Below, one piece after another: positions 8,002 to 16,513 of a stretch of DNA of 33,652 bases. Source of the stretch: Streptomyces sp. NRRL S-118 (lineage in GTDB: Bacteria > Actinomycetota > Actinomycetes > Streptomycetales > Streptomycetaceae); NCBI RefSeq assembly GCF_000716335.1, contig NZ_KL591020.1, forward strand, positions 142,588-176,239, read 5' to 3'. Within the stretch, counting starts at the first letter, position 1. Every line of letters begins with the position of its first letter. The translations under genes were made by a program, and so were the position numbers. A model generated the notes under the pieces. The model worked only from the letters and a program-made list of their open reading frames with translations, made no database searches and was not told the DNA's origin.

Positions 8002-8915
8002 CACCAGCCCCGGTTCGCGTAGCGCTCGGCCTCGGGGAGGGTGTCGCAGTTGATGCCGACCATGGCCTCGCCCAGGTTGCGGGAAGCGTCCGCGATGATC
8101 TTCGGGTCGTCGTAGAAGGTGGTGGCCTTGACGATGGCGGCGGCGCGCTTGGCCGGGTCGCCCGACTTGAAGATGCCGGAGCCGACGAAGACGCCCTCGG
8201 CGCCGAGCTGGCGCATCAGCGCGGCGTCGGCCGGGGTGGCCACGCCACCGGCGGAGAACAGCACGACCGGCAGCTTGCCGAGCTCGCTGACCTCCTTGAC
8301 GAGCTCGTAGGGGGCGCGCAGCTCCTTGGCGGCGGCGTACAGCTCGTTGTTGTCGAAGCCGCGCAGCTTGGCGATCTCGTTCTTGATCTGGCGCAGGTGG
8401 CGGACGGCCTCGACGACGTTGCCGGTGCCGGCCTCGCCCTTGGAGCGGATCATGGCCGCGCCCTCGGCGATGCGGCGCAGGGCCTCGCCCAGGTTGGTGG
8501 CGCCGCAGACGAAGGGGGTGGTGAAGGCCCACTTGTCGGAGTGGTTCACCTCGTCGGCCGGGGTGAGGACCTCGGACTCGTCGATGTAGTCGACGCCGAG
8601 GGACTGCAGGACCTGGGCCTCGACGAAGTGGCCGATGCGGGACTTGGCCATGACCGGGATGGAGACCGCGTCGATGATCTCCTCGATCATGTTCGGGTCG
8701 GACATCCGGGCCACGCCGCCGTCCTTGCGGATGTCGGCGGGGACCCGCTCGAGGGCCATGACCGCGACGGCACCGGCGTCCTCGGCGATCTTCGCCTGCT
8801 CGGCGTTGACCACGTCCATGATCACGCCGCCCTTGAGCTGCTCGGCCATGCCGCGCTTGACGCGCGCGGTGCCGGTCTCGGGGGACTGCGGGGTGGTGGG
8901 GAGCGTGCTGGACAC
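8001..8915 (-). CDS. pdxS: Pyridoxal 5'-phosphate synthase lyase subunit PdxS
   Basis: A 304-aa TIM-barrel subunit that makes PLP directly from ribose 5-phosphate, glyceraldehyde 3-phosphate and ammonia. The family motifs [17 protein letters not shown] and MAKSRIGH are present. K91 is the probable substrate-bound lysine, and the second lysine is in [12 protein letters not shown]. The C-terminal [14 protein letters not shown] is conserved. The GTG at 8915 is preferred because GAGG lies 6 nt upstream. An in-frame GTG at 8927 has no SD and would add four residues. It is the first gene of pdxST. An imperfect palindrome just upstream may be an operator. Confidence 0.96.
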   Translation of the reverse strand: MSSTLPTTPQSPETGTARVKRGMAEQLKGGVIMDVVNAEQAKIAEDAGAVAVMALERVPADIRKDGGVARMSDPNMIEEIIDAVSIPVMAKSRIGHFVEAQVLQSLGVDYIDESEVLTPADEVNHSDKWAFTTPFVCGATNLGEALRRIAEGAAMIRSKGEAGTGNVVEAVRHLRQIKNEIAKLRGFDNNELYAAAKELRAPYELVKEVSELGKLPVVLFSAGGVATPADAALMRQLGAEGVFVGSGIFKSGDPAKRAAAIVKATTFYDDPKIIADASRNLGEAMVGINCDTLPEAERYANRGW

Positions 8916-8941
8916 GAGGGACCTCACTCGAAGGAAACAGG

Positions 8942-8965
8942 GGTTTCGACATCAGTGAGGAAACC
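8942..8965. promoter_or_regulatory. Inverted repeat upstream of pdxS
   Basis: GGTTTC (8942-8947) and GAAACC (8960-8965) form a perfect 6-bp inverted repeat with a 12-bp spacer, centred about 38 bp before the pdxS start. A related GGAAAC lies at 8933-8938. The spacing of about 18 bp between half-site centres could suit a dimeric regulator. No regulator gene for PLP synthesis is in the window. Confidence 0.35.
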
Positions 8966-9032
8966 TGGCGCGCCCAGTCCACATCAAGGGCCAATAGGGA
9001 GCCGGTGGCTCGTTTTCGGGCGCCTGTACGGT

Positions 9033-9572
9033 TCACGGCCGGTCCGCGAGCGCCGCGGGGGGCTCGTCGTCCATCTCGAAGGCCATCGGGAACGGCGCGT
9101 GCCCGGCCAGCCGGAACCAGCGCACCGTCCGGTGCCGGCGCAGCGCCCGCGCGGCGCGCACGGCGTCGTTGTGGAACCTCCGGGCCATCGGGACCCGGCG
9201 AACGGCCGCCGCCAGCTCGCCGGCCGCCTCCTCGCCGCCGGGCGCCTCCCGGACCGCCTCCATCTGCTCCGGCTCCCCGAACACGGCGCGCAGCGCCTGG
9301 CTCAGCTCGCTCTCGGCGACCTCGCGGTGCTCCTCCTCCGCCTGGCGGGCGGCGTGCGCCGCCTCGTACAGCACGATGGACGCCGCCGGGTCCAGCACCT
9401 TGGCGGTGGCCAGTTCCTGGGCGACCGAGGCGCGGCGTACGAGCTGGGCGTCGAGTGCGGCGCGGGCGGCGTCGATCCGGGCGTGCAGCCGGTCGAGCCG
9501 CCCCGCGGTCCAGCTCAGGTAGAGACCGATCGCGACGAGGCCGACGACGATCCAGATGAGGGTTTCGATCAC
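9033..9572 (-). CDS. LemA-like membrane-anchored protein, function unknown
   Basis: A 179-aa protein with one N-terminal membrane segment (about residues 3-20, [18 protein letters not shown]) and a helical, Ala/Glu/Arg-rich body. It resembles LemA-type proteins: an N-terminal anchor, long antiparallel helices, and a segment near [17 protein letters not shown] that recalls the LemA (F/Y)N-x-A-V-x-x-(Y/R)N signature. That assignment is tentative. It stands alone on the minus strand between pdxS and a methyltransferase. The GTG start at 9572 has no SD. TAGCCT lies 8 nt upstream, so the mRNA may be leaderless. It is a plausible real gene from its codon pattern. Confidence 0.75.
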   Translation of the reverse strand: MIETLIWIVVGLVAIGLYLSWTAGRLDRLHARIDAARAALDAQLVRRASVAQELATAKVLDPAASIVLYEAAHAARQAEEEHREVAESELSQALRAVFGEPEQMEAVREAPGGEEAAGELAAAVRRVPMARRFHNDAVRAARALRRHRTVRWFRLAGHAPFPMAFEMDDEPPAALADRP

Positions 9573-9650
9573 GGGCGCACAGGCTACCGGGAGGCCGGCA
9601 CGGGCCCTTCCCTGGCCGAGCGGTCCCGGACGCCCTCAGGGTCTGACGTT

Positions 9651-9670
9651 CGGATCAGGCCGGATCAGGC
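9651..9670. repeat. Tandem 10-bp duplication
   Basis: CGGATCAGGC occurs twice head to tail in the non-coding gap between the LemA-like gene and the methyltransferase. It is too short to interpret. The rest of this 227-bp gap holds a perfect 14-bp palindrome (GGTGTCCGGACACC, near 9757) about 35 bp downstream of the methyltransferase stop, which may help end its transcript. Confidence 0.7.
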
Positions 9671-9799
9671 AGTGGCGTCCGGCGCCGTGCACCGCGAGGC
9701 GGAGGAGGGAGCCGCTGCGGAGCATCGGCGACCGACGACAGCGCCGCGAGGTGCGGTGTCCGGACACCCGCCCATCAGCCGCCTCAACGACGCTGCGGG

Positions 9800-10537
9800 T
9801 CAATACACCTGGGGCCGGCGGAAGAGGGCGGTCCAGAGGAATCCCTCGCCGAACGCCGTGGAGTCGGCCGCCTCGTCGCGCATCCGCCGCAGTTCCACCT
9901 CGGTCAGGCCGCCGAAGATCCGCCGCAGCGACTCCGGCGTGTAGGCGAGACCGCCCTGGAGGGCCCCTTCCCGGTAGAAGTGCGCGTCGGGGAGTTCGGA
10001 GCCCATGCCGCCGGGCCCGGCCGCGAAGCAGGTGAGCGCGAAGTGGCCGCCGGGCGCGAGGACGCGGTCGAGCAGTGCGAGGTGGCTGACGCGGCGGTGC
10101 GGCGGCAGGTGGTGGAAGCAGCCCGAGTCGTACACCAGGTCGTACGGGCCGCCGGCCGCCCAGGTGAAGGCGTCCCCGCAGTGGAAGCGCACCTCCGCGC
10201 CCGCCTCGCGGGCCCGTTCCCGGGCCCAGGCGATGGCCTGCGGGGACAGGTCGACGGCGTCCACGTCGAAACAGCGCCCGGCGAGGTACAGGGCGTTGCG
10301 GCCGGGGCCGCAGCCGAGGTCCAGGACCCGGCCGCCCGGCGGGACCACCCCGCGCTCGACGTACGAGACGAGGTTCTCGTCCGGCTTGGCGACGAAGAAC
10401 GGCACCGGCTTGTCCCGGTCCGCGTAGAAGCCGTCCCACCAGTCCGACGCGCCGGCCGTCCACCGGTCGGCCTCCGGTGCGAAGAGCCCGTCCAGAAGTG
10501 CCATGACGTCGTCGATCGTGCGTATGTCCCGGTCCAT
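9800..10537 (-). CDS. Class I SAM-dependent methyltransferase
   Basis: A 245-aa cytosolic protein with a Rossmann-type methyltransferase domain. Motif I is VLDLGCGPGRNALYLA (from residue 71), then an acidic turn at VDAVDLSP, motif IV around YDLVYDSGCFHHLPPH, and a post-motif LDRVLAPGGHFAL. The domain resembles the thiopurine-methyltransferase-like and UbiE-like branches, and the substrate cannot be inferred. The ATG at 10537 is chosen for its strong SD (GAGGGGG, 5 nt upstream). Reading further upstream would pass through a likely promoter containing TAAAAT (about 10564-10569). It appears monocistronic. Confidence 0.88.
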   Translation of the reverse strand: MDRDIRTIDDVMALLDGLFAPEADRWTAGASDWWDGFYADRDKPVPFFVAKPDENLVSYVERGVVPPGGRVLDLGCGPGRNALYLAGRCFDVDAVDLSPQAIAWARERAREAGAEVRFHCGDAFTWAAGGPYDLVYDSGCFHHLPPHRRVSHLALLDRVLAPGGHFALTCFAAGPGGMGSELPDAHFYREGALQGGLAYTPESLRRIFGGLTEVELRRMRDEAADSTAFGEGFLWTALFRRPQVY

Positions 10538-10982
10538 CCGGTCCCCCTCTCCCGAGGACCCAATTTTAGGCCGGAACACGACAAACATGCAGCTCACAGC
10601 GGGTGCAGCGAGGTCCGAGGCGGCCGTCAAACGCCCTGCTGGCAGACCGCCCGGCCCCGGTCCCGCGGTGCGCCCCGCGGTCCGGCCACCGGCCCGCGGA
10701 GCCCCTTCAGGGGGCCTTCACGGCCCGCCCCGGCCCGGCTTTCTCCGCCGGGCCGGGCCCCGCCCGGAGCCGTCCTGGGGAGTGTCCGCGAAGCGGCGTC
10801 GTCCGCCCGTGGGGCGGGGCCGGCGGCGTCCGGTGCGAGCGATCGCACGGCGGAGGAGGAAGCCACTGCGGTGGGGGCACGGCCCGTACCCGGAGGGCGA
10901 CGGGGGCCGGCGGCGACCGACGACCACGCGGCGAGCGTGCGTGCCAGGCGCCGCCGGGCGGACGGGACGTCGCGGACACGAC
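10538..10982. other. Non-coding gap with terminator-like hairpins
   Basis: This 445-bp stretch between pimA and the methyltransferase contains no credible gene. Possible reading frames are Arg/Pro-rich with no recognisable motifs. It holds the TAAAAT box for the methyltransferase at its left end and several GC hairpins, the best at 10729-10757. Confidence 0.7.
10729..10757 (-). terminator. Terminator-like hairpin of the pgsA-patA-pimA operon
   Basis: A perfect 11-bp stem CCCGGCCCGGC/GCCGGGCCGGG with a 7-nt loop, about 225 bases beyond the pimA stop. It would separate the PIM operon from the methyltransferase on the same strand. The long distance from the stop codon lowers confidence. Confidence 0.5.
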
Positions 10983-12149
10983 CTAGTCGCGCGCCAGCCC
11001 CCAGCGCGCCCACAGACCGCCGGTGCGATCGTCCGCGGCGACCGAGGCCGCCGCTCCGTCCGTCACCGTCTCGTACACGGCGAGGATGTCCGCGCCCACC
11101 GTCGACCAGTCGAAGCGGCGCACGTGCGCGCTGCCGCGCTCGTGAAGCTCCTGGCGGCGTGCCGGGTCGCCGAGGAGGCGGATCGCCGCGTCGGCCAGGG
11201 CGTCGGCGTCCTCGTTGGCGAACAGCTCGCCCGCCGCGCCCTGGTCCAGCACCTGGGCGAAGGCGTCCAGGTCGCTGGCGAGCACCGGCGCACCCGCCGA
11301 CATGGCCTCCACCAGGATGATGCCGAAGCTCTCGCCGCCCGTGTTGGGCGCCACGTACACGTCCACGCTGCGCAGCAGCCGCGCCTTGTCCTCGTCGCTG
11401 ACCATGCCGAGGAACTCCACCCGCCGGCGCATGTCCGCGGGGAGCGAGGCGACGGCCTCCTCCTCGTCGCCCCGGCCCGCCACCAGCAGCCGGGTCTCCG
11501 GGCGGGCCGCGAGGATCTTCGGGAGCGCCTTCATCAGCACCGGCAGACCCTTGCGGGGCTCGTCGATGCGCCCGATGAAGCCGAGCGTGCCGCCCTGCCA
11601 CTCCGCCTTGGGTTCGGCCTTGGCGAAGAAGTCGACCTCCACGCCGTTGGGGATGACGACCGCGTCCCCGCCCAGGTGCTCCACCAGGGTCCGGCGGGCG
11701 TACTCGCTCACCGCGATCCGCGCGCTGATCTTCTCCAGTGCGGGCTGGAGGATCGGGTACGCGGCGATCATCGCCCGGGACCGCGGGTTCGAGGTGTGGA
11801 AGGTGGCCACGATCGGGCCCTGTGCGGCCCAGCAGCTCAGCAGCCCCAGCGACGGCGACGCCGGCTCGTGGATGTGGATCACGTCGAAGGTGCCGTCGTG
11901 CAGCCACCGGCGCACCCGGGCCGCCGACAGGAACCCGAAGTTCAGCCGGGCCACGGAGCCGTTGTACGGCACGGGCACCGCGCGCCCCGCCGACACCACG
12001 TACGGCGGCAGCGGTGTGTCGTCGTCGGCCGGCGCGAGCACCGACACCTCGTGACCCAGCCGGATCAGGTGGTCGGCGAGGTCGCGGATGTGGAACTGGA
12101 CGCCGCCCGGCACGTCCCAGGAATACGGGCAGACGATGCCGATCCTCAC
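10983..12149 (-). CDS. pimA: Phosphatidylinositol alpha-mannosyltransferase (PimA)
   Basis: A 388-aa GT-B glycosyltransferase (family GT4) predicted to transfer mannose from GDP-mannose to phosphatidylinositol at the inner face of the membrane, the first step of PIM synthesis. Visible features: an N-terminal GGVQFHIRDL loop, IHIHEPASPSLG, FHTS, VSEYAR, PNGVEVDFF, and the C-terminal EX7E motif in GGESFGIILVEAM. The GTG start at 12149 overlaps the patA stop as GTGA. The pgsA-patA-pimA order matches M. tuberculosis Rv2612c-Rv2610c, which supports this function over a generic glycosyltransferase. The donor and acceptor are inferred from this context. Confidence 0.92.
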   Translation of the reverse strand: MRIGIVCPYSWDVPGGVQFHIRDLADHLIRLGHEVSVLAPADDDTPLPPYVVSAGRAVPVPYNGSVARLNFGFLSAARVRRWLHDGTFDVIHIHEPASPSLGLLSCWAAQGPIVATFHTSNPRSRAMIAAYPILQPALEKISARIAVSEYARRTLVEHLGGDAVVIPNGVEVDFFAKAEPKAEWQGGTLGFIGRIDEPRKGLPVLMKALPKILAARPETRLLVAGRGDEEEAVASLPADMRRRVEFLGMVSDEDKARLLRSVDVYVAPNTGGESFGIILVEAMSAGAPVLASDLDAFAQVLDQGAAGELFANEDADALADAAIRLLGDPARRQELHERGSAHVRRFDWSTVGADILAVYETVTDGAAASVAADDRTGGLWARWGLARD

Positions 12150-13093
12150 GCGGCCGGTCCCTTCGCGGAGCCCCGGCCGGAGCCGCGGCCGCGGTCCGGG
12201 GTGTCGAGGTCGGCCAGCCACAGCCGCTGGAGCATGTGCCAGTCCTCCGGGTGCTCGGCGATCCCGGTGGCGAAGGCATCGGCCAGCGCCTGGGTCATCA
12301 CGGCCGTCCGCTCGGCCCGCGTACCCGTCTCCGGCACGTCCACCGGCGGGTGGACCCGGCCCTTCATGACCGGCGTGCCGTCGTACCAGAGCGTCACCGG
12401 CAGCAGCAGCGCGCCCGTCTGCTGGGCCAGCATCGCCGGCCCTGCGGGCATCCGCGCCGTCTCGCCGAAGAACTTCACCTCGACACCCGAGGCCGACAGG
12501 TCCCGGTCCGCCACCAGGCACACCAGGCCGCCCGCCCGCAGCCGCCGCGCCAGCGTCCCGAACGCCGACCCGCCGGTGTGCGGCAGCACCTCCATGCCGA
12601 GCGACTCGCGGTACGCCACGAACCTGTCGTACAGCGACTCCGGCTTCAGCCGCTCGGCGACCGTCGTGAACGGCACGCCCAGGGTCCGGGTCACCCACAC
12701 GCCGGCCAGATCCCAGTTGGCCAGGTGCGGCAGTGCGATGACCACGCCCCGTCCCGCCGCCAGCCCGTCCGTCAGGTGGTGGACGTCCTTGATGTCGATG
12801 CTGTCCCGGACCCGCTGCGCGCTCCAGGCGGGGAGGCGGAAGGATTCCATCCAGTAGCGCATGTACGAGCGCATCCCGGCCTTCGACAGCTCGGCGAGCC
12901 GCGCCGGCGAGGCGTCCGGGACCACGCGCGCCAGGTTGGACTCCAGGCGCAGCACGCCCTTGCCGCGCCGCTGCCACGCCGTGTCGGCGATGCGCCGCCC
13001 CAGACGCGTGGCGACCGGCTCCGGCAGCTTCTTCACCGCGGTCCAGCCCAGTCCGTACAGCGCGTCCGTCAGACGCTCGGTCATCGCACTCAT
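12146..13093 (-). CDS. patA: Phosphatidylinositol mannoside acyltransferase
   Basis: A 315-aa membrane-associated acyltransferase of the HtrB/LpxL type, predicted to move a fatty acyl chain from acyl-CoA onto the mannose of PIM. The catalytic H-x4-D motif is HLANWD (H123, D128). The following conserved blocks include LVCLVADRDLSASG and EVKFFGETARMPAGPA. The C-terminus (after about residue 297) is Gly/Arg/Ser rich and probably flexible. The ATG at 13093 overlaps the pgsA stop as ATGA, and a second in-frame ATG lies three codons in. Its place between pgsA and pimA matches the mycobacterial PatA locus. Confidence 0.92.
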   Translation of the reverse strand: MSAMTERLTDALYGLGWTAVKKLPEPVATRLGRRIADTAWQRRGKGVLRLESNLARVVPDASPARLAELSKAGMRSYMRYWMESFRLPAWSAQRVRDSIDIKDVHHLTDGLAAGRGVVIALPHLANWDLAGVWVTRTLGVPFTTVAERLKPESLYDRFVAYRESLGMEVLPHTGGSAFGTLARRLRAGGLVCLVADRDLSASGVEVKFFGETARMPAGPAMLAQQTGALLLPVTLWYDGTPVMKGRVHPPVDVPETGTRAERTAVMTQALADAFATGIAEHPEDWHMLQRLWLADLDTPDRGRGSGRGSAKGPAA

Positions 13094-13749
13094 GTGGCCT
13101 CACTCCCCCTCGGTCCGGCCGCGTCCGCCTCCGCGGCCTCGCGCCGCACCGTCACGACCCGCTGTCCCAGCGTCACCGCACTGCCCACGGCCACCACCCA
13201 CAGGGCGATCGGCAGGAGGACCTGGATGCCCGGGACGCCGAACGCGTGCAGCCCGGAGAACCCTGCGGCCACCAGCGAGACCACCAGCCGCTCGGCCCGC
13301 TCGACCAGTCCGTTCACGGCGACCGGCAGGCCGATCGACTCGCCGCGGGCCTTGGTGTACGACACGACCTGGCCGCTCGCCAGGCAGAAGATGGCCACGG
13401 CGCACAGCACATTGTCGTCGCCCCCGCCGGCGTACCACAGGGCGAAGCCGCCGAAGATGGCGCCGTCCGCCACCCGGTCCAGCGTCGAGTCCAGGAAGGC
13501 GCCCCAGCGGCTGGAGATCCCCGCCTGGCGGGCCATGTTGCCGTCGACCAGGTCGGAGAAGACGAACAGGGTGATGACGATGGTGCCCCAGAAGAACTCG
13601 CCCCGCGGGTAGAAGACCAGAGCACCGGCCACCACCCCGGCCGTGCCGATGAGCGTGACGGCGTCGGGGCTCACTCCGCGGCGGAGCAGAAACGCGGCGA
13701 ACGGTGTGAGAACACGCGTGAAAAACGCACGCGCGTACTTGTTCAGCAT
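13090..13749 (-). CDS. pgsA: Phosphatidylinositol (phosphate) synthase, CDP-alcohol phosphatidyltransferase
   Basis: A 219-aa integral membrane enzyme that condenses CDP-diacylglycerol with inositol phosphate, giving the lipid base for PIMs. The complete CDP-OH-P motif, D-x2-D-G-x2-A-R-x8-G-x3-D-x3-D, is visible: D66, D69-G70, A73-R74, G83, D87 and D91. Several hydrophobic helices follow. The ATG at 13749 has GGAAGG close upstream, while longer in-frame readings are Arg-rich and not family-like. As the first gene of pgsA-patA-pimA, its context favours inositol lipid synthesis over glycerophosphate (PgsA proper) or serine substrates. Confidence 0.93.
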   Translation of the reverse strand: MLNKYARAFFTRVLTPFAAFLLRRGVSPDAVTLIGTAGVVAGALVFYPRGEFFWGTIVITLFVFSDLVDGNMARQAGISSRWGAFLDSTLDRVADGAIFGGFALWYAGGGDDNVLCAVAIFCLASGQVVSYTKARGESIGLPVAVNGLVERAERLVVSLVAAGFSGLHAFGVPGIQVLLPIALWVVAVGSAVTLGQRVVTVRREAAEADAAGPRGSEAT

Positions 13750-14108
13750 GGCCTTCCCGAGGGGTCGGTGGGCCGCGCGGCCCCTACGGCCACCGGCTGG
13801 CCCATCGTAGCCAGCACGGCACCGCTCCCACCGGCGGGCACCGCGCGGCCGTTTCCGGCGTCGTTCGGCGTCCGCCGCCGGCGCCGTCGCAGCGGCGGAC
13901 GGAGGGCGGACCGCCGCACGCCGGTCCCTGCGCGCCACGGGCGACCGCGGCGCATGTCCGTCGTATGGACGCGGGCCGAGCGGAGTGGAAAGCTCGAAAG
14001 ACCACCGCGGGCATCATCGGGGCTGCCCCGCAGGGGTCTGTCCCCCCTGGCGCCCGCGTCCCCACCTCCACCGCGCACCCCGTGCACCGGCGATCAGGAG
14101 GAAGAATC
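13750..14108. other. Divergent intergenic region, pgsA / EF-G-like gene
   Basis: A 359-bp gap without a credible gene. It must hold promoters for both divergent units. TACGAT on the minus strand (about 13804-13809) is the best -10 candidate for pgsA. The SD AGGAGG for the EF-G-like gene lies at about 14097-14102. No clear -35 boxes or operators are seen. Confidence 0.5.
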
Positions 14109-16310
14109 ATGGGCGACAAGGCGAACACCCACCCAGGAGCCGCCGGCAGGGCTCTTACGGCCGACCAGCCCGCATCGGTACGGAATGTGGTGCTGGTCGG
14201 CCACAGCGGATCCGGCAAGACGACGCTCGTCGAGGCCCTCGCGCTGACCGCCGGGGCGGTCAACCGGGCGGGCCGCGTCGAGGACGGTGCCACGGTCTCC
14301 GACTACGACGAGATCGAACACCGCCAGCAACGCTCCGTACAGCTCTCGCTCGTCCCCGTCGCATGGGACGGCCACAAGATCAACCTGCTCGACACCCCCG
14401 GATACGCCGACTTCGTCGGTGAGCTCAGGGCCGGACTGCGCGCCGCGGACGCCGCCCTGTTCGTCGTCTCCGCGGCCCAGGAGGCCGACGCCGTCGCCGG
14501 CTCCACCCGCATGGTGTGGGAGGAGTGCGCGGCCGTGGGCATGCCCCGCGCCATCGTCGTGACCCACCTCGACACGGCGCGCACCGACTTCCGGCGGCTC
14601 ACCCAGGTCTGCGCCGAGATCTTCGGCGGCGACGACCCCGACGCCGTCCTCCCCCTCTATCTGCCGGTGCACGGTCCCGAAGGGCCCGACGGGCACGCCC
14701 CGGCGACCGGCCTCGTCGGCCTGCTGACGCAGAAGATCTTCGATTACACGTCCGGTGAGCGGAAGGAGAACCCCCCGGACGACACCCAGCGCGACCTGAT
14801 CGCCGAGGCCCGCAACCGGCTCATCGAGGGGATCATCGCCGAGAGCGAGGACGAGACCCTCATGGACCGCTACCTCGGCGGCGAGGAGATCGACCTCAAG
14901 ACCCTCGTCGACGACCTGGAGAAGGCCGTCGCGCGCGGCACCTTCCACCCGGTTCTCGCGGCCGCTCCCGCCGCCCCCGGCGGCAAGCAGGGCCTCGGCA
15001 CCGTCGAGCTGCTGGACCTGATCACCCGCGGTTTCCCCACCCCCCTGGAGCGCGAGGCGCCGGTGGTCACCACGCCGCAGGGCGAGCCGCGGCCCCCGAT
15101 CACCTGCGACCCCGACGGGCCGCTCGTCGCGGAGGTCGTCAAGACCTCCTCCGACCCGTACGTCGGCCGGATCTCGCTGGTCCGCGTCTTCTCCGGCACC
15201 CTCCACCCCGACGAGACGGTGCACGTCTCGGGCCACGGACTGGCCGACCGGGGCCACGAGGACCACGACGTCGACGAGCGCATCGGCGCCCTGTCCGCCC
15301 CGTTCGGCAAGCAGCAGCGGCAGATGAGCCACTGCATCGCAGGTGACCTGTGCTGTGTCGGGAAGCTCGCGCGCGCGGAGACCGGCGACACCCTGTCCGG
15401 CAAGGACGACCCGCTCCTCATGGAGCCCTGGACCATGCCGGAGCCGTTCCTGCCGATCGCCATCCAGGCGCACAGCAAGGCGGACGAGGACAAGCTCTCC
15501 CAGGGCCTCGCGCGGCTCGTCGCCGAGGACCCCACCATGCGCCTCGACCAGAACCAGGACACCCACCAGGTGGTCCTGTGGTGCCTCGGCGAGGCCCACC
15601 GCGACGTGGCCCTGGAGCGGCTGCGCAACCGCTACGGCGTGCAGGTCGACGTCGTACCCCACAAGGTGGCGCTGCGCGAGACCTTCGCCGACAGGTCGGC
15701 CGGGCGCGGGCGGCACGTGAAGCAGTCCGGCGGGCACGGGCAGTACGCCATCTGCGAGATCGAGGTCGAGCCGCTGCCGCAGGGTTCCGGCATCGAGTTC
15801 GTCGACAAGGTCGTCGGCGGCGCGGTTCCCCGCCAGTTCATCCCCTCCGTCGAGAAGGGCGTACGGGCCCAGGCCGCCAAGGGCGTGGCCGCCGGGTACC
15901 CCCTCGTCGACGTGCGTGTCACCCTCCTCGACGGCAAGGCGCACTCGGTGGACTCCTCCGACGCCGCCTTCCAGACCGCCGGGGCGCTGGCGCTGCGGGA
16001 GGCCGCGGCCGATGCCCGGATCCACCTCCTGGAACCGGTCTCGGAGGTCCAGGTCCTGGTGCCCGACGAGTACGTCGGGCCGGTGATGAGCGACCTTTCC
16101 GGCCGCCGCGGCCGGGTCGTCGGAACCGAACAGGCGGGCCCGGGCCGGACACTCGTCCGGGCCGAGGTGCCCGAGCTGGAGATCGCGCGGTACGCCGTCG
16201 ACCTGCGCTCCATCTCCCACGGCACGGGCCGGTTCGACCGCGGGTACGCGCGGCACGAGGCCATGCCCGCGCACGTCGCCGACAAGCTCCGTGCTTGCGA
16301 AGGCAGTTGA
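14109..16310 (+). CDS. Elongation factor G-like protein (EF-G2/FusA2 type)
   Basis: A 733-aa translational GTPase paralogue with all EF-G domains, including the domain IV region HVKQSGGHGQYAICEIEVEP. The P-loop is GHSGSGKTT (31-39). G3 is DTPGY (95-99), where canonical EF-G has DTPGH, so the catalytic His is replaced by Tyr. G4 is THLD (152-155) instead of NKxD, so guanine specificity may be altered. It resembles mycobacterial EF-G2, reported to bind nucleotide but lack ribosome-stimulated GTPase activity. It is not the housekeeping fusA, which sits with rpsL/rpsG/tuf. The ATG at 14109 is chosen for AGGAGG at good spacing. It is divergent from pgsA. Confidence 0.93.
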   Translation: MGDKANTHPGAAGRALTADQPASVRNVVLVGHSGSGKTTLVEALALTAGAVNRAGRVEDGATVSDYDEIEHRQQRSVQLSLVPVAWDGHKINLLDTPGYADFVGELRAGLRAADAALFVVSAAQEADAVAGSTRMVWEECAAVGMPRAIVVTHLDTARTDFRRLTQVCAEIFGGDDPDAVLPLYLPVHGPEGPDGHAPATGLVGLLTQKIFDYTSGERKENPPDDTQRDLIAEARNRLIEGIIAESEDETLMDRYLGGEEIDLKTLVDDLEKAVARGTFHPVLAAAPAAPGGKQGLGTVELLDLITRGFPTPLEREAPVVTTPQGEPRPPITCDPDGPLVAEVVKTSSDPYVGRISLVRVFSGTLHPDETVHVSGHGLADRGHEDHDVDERIGALSAPFGKQQRQMSHCIAGDLCCVGKLARAETGDTLSGKDDPLLMEPWTMPEPFLPIAIQAHSKADEDKLSQGLARLVAEDPTMRLDQNQDTHQVVLWCLGEAHRDVALERLRNRYGVQVDVVPHKVALRETFADRSAGRGRHVKQSGGHGQYAICEIEVEPLPQGSGIEFVDKVVGGAVPRQFIPSVEKGVRAQAAKGVAAGYPLVDVRVTLLDGKAHSVDSSDAAFQTAGALALREAAADARIHLLEPVSEVQVLVPDEYVGPVMSDLSGRRGRVVGTEQAGPGRTLVRAEVPELEIARYAVDLRSISHGTGRFDRGYARHEAMPAHVADKLRACEGS

Positions 16311-16336
16311 CCGGCAGTCACCTCACCGGCGCCGGG

Positions 16337-16404
16337 TGCCGTCCGGACCGCCACGGTGCGGTGGACGGCATTCGGCCGTCCGGGGGCGCTCCGCGTCCGC
16401 CCCC
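16337..16404 (+). terminator. Two hairpins after the EF-G-like gene
   Basis: The first hairpin has an 8-bp stem TGCCGTCC/GGACGGCA (16337-16344 and 16363-16370), with inner pairing ACCGC/GCGGT. It starts 26 bases after the stop. The second has a 7-bp stem GGGGGCG/CGCCCCC (16382-16388 and 16398-16404). Together they probably end the EF-G-like transcript. A TACGCT box at 16407-16412 could be the -10 for the next gene. Confidence 0.6.
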
Positions 16405-16513
16405 GATACGCTGGAGTGCCCCGGTCCGCCTCGGGTCATCAGGTGTGCGGGGCGCGGTGGTTGGGAAGGCCGCAGAGCGGAGGACGCGCAGGCGGCAGGC
16501 GGTACACGCGGCA

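Noticed and set aside
10707..10979. Possible 90-aa gene in the gap left of pimA
   Set aside because: Pro/Arg-rich with no motif and no SD, and it overlaps a terminator-like hairpin.
14109..16310. Housekeeping elongation factor G (fusA)
   Set aside because: The catalytic His and G4 motif are altered, and there is no rpsL-rpsG-tuf neighbourhood.
15350..16513. N-terminal extension of the 555-aa membrane protein into the EF-G-like gene
   Set aside because: The extension overlaps conserved EF-G sequence in another frame and has no family-like composition.
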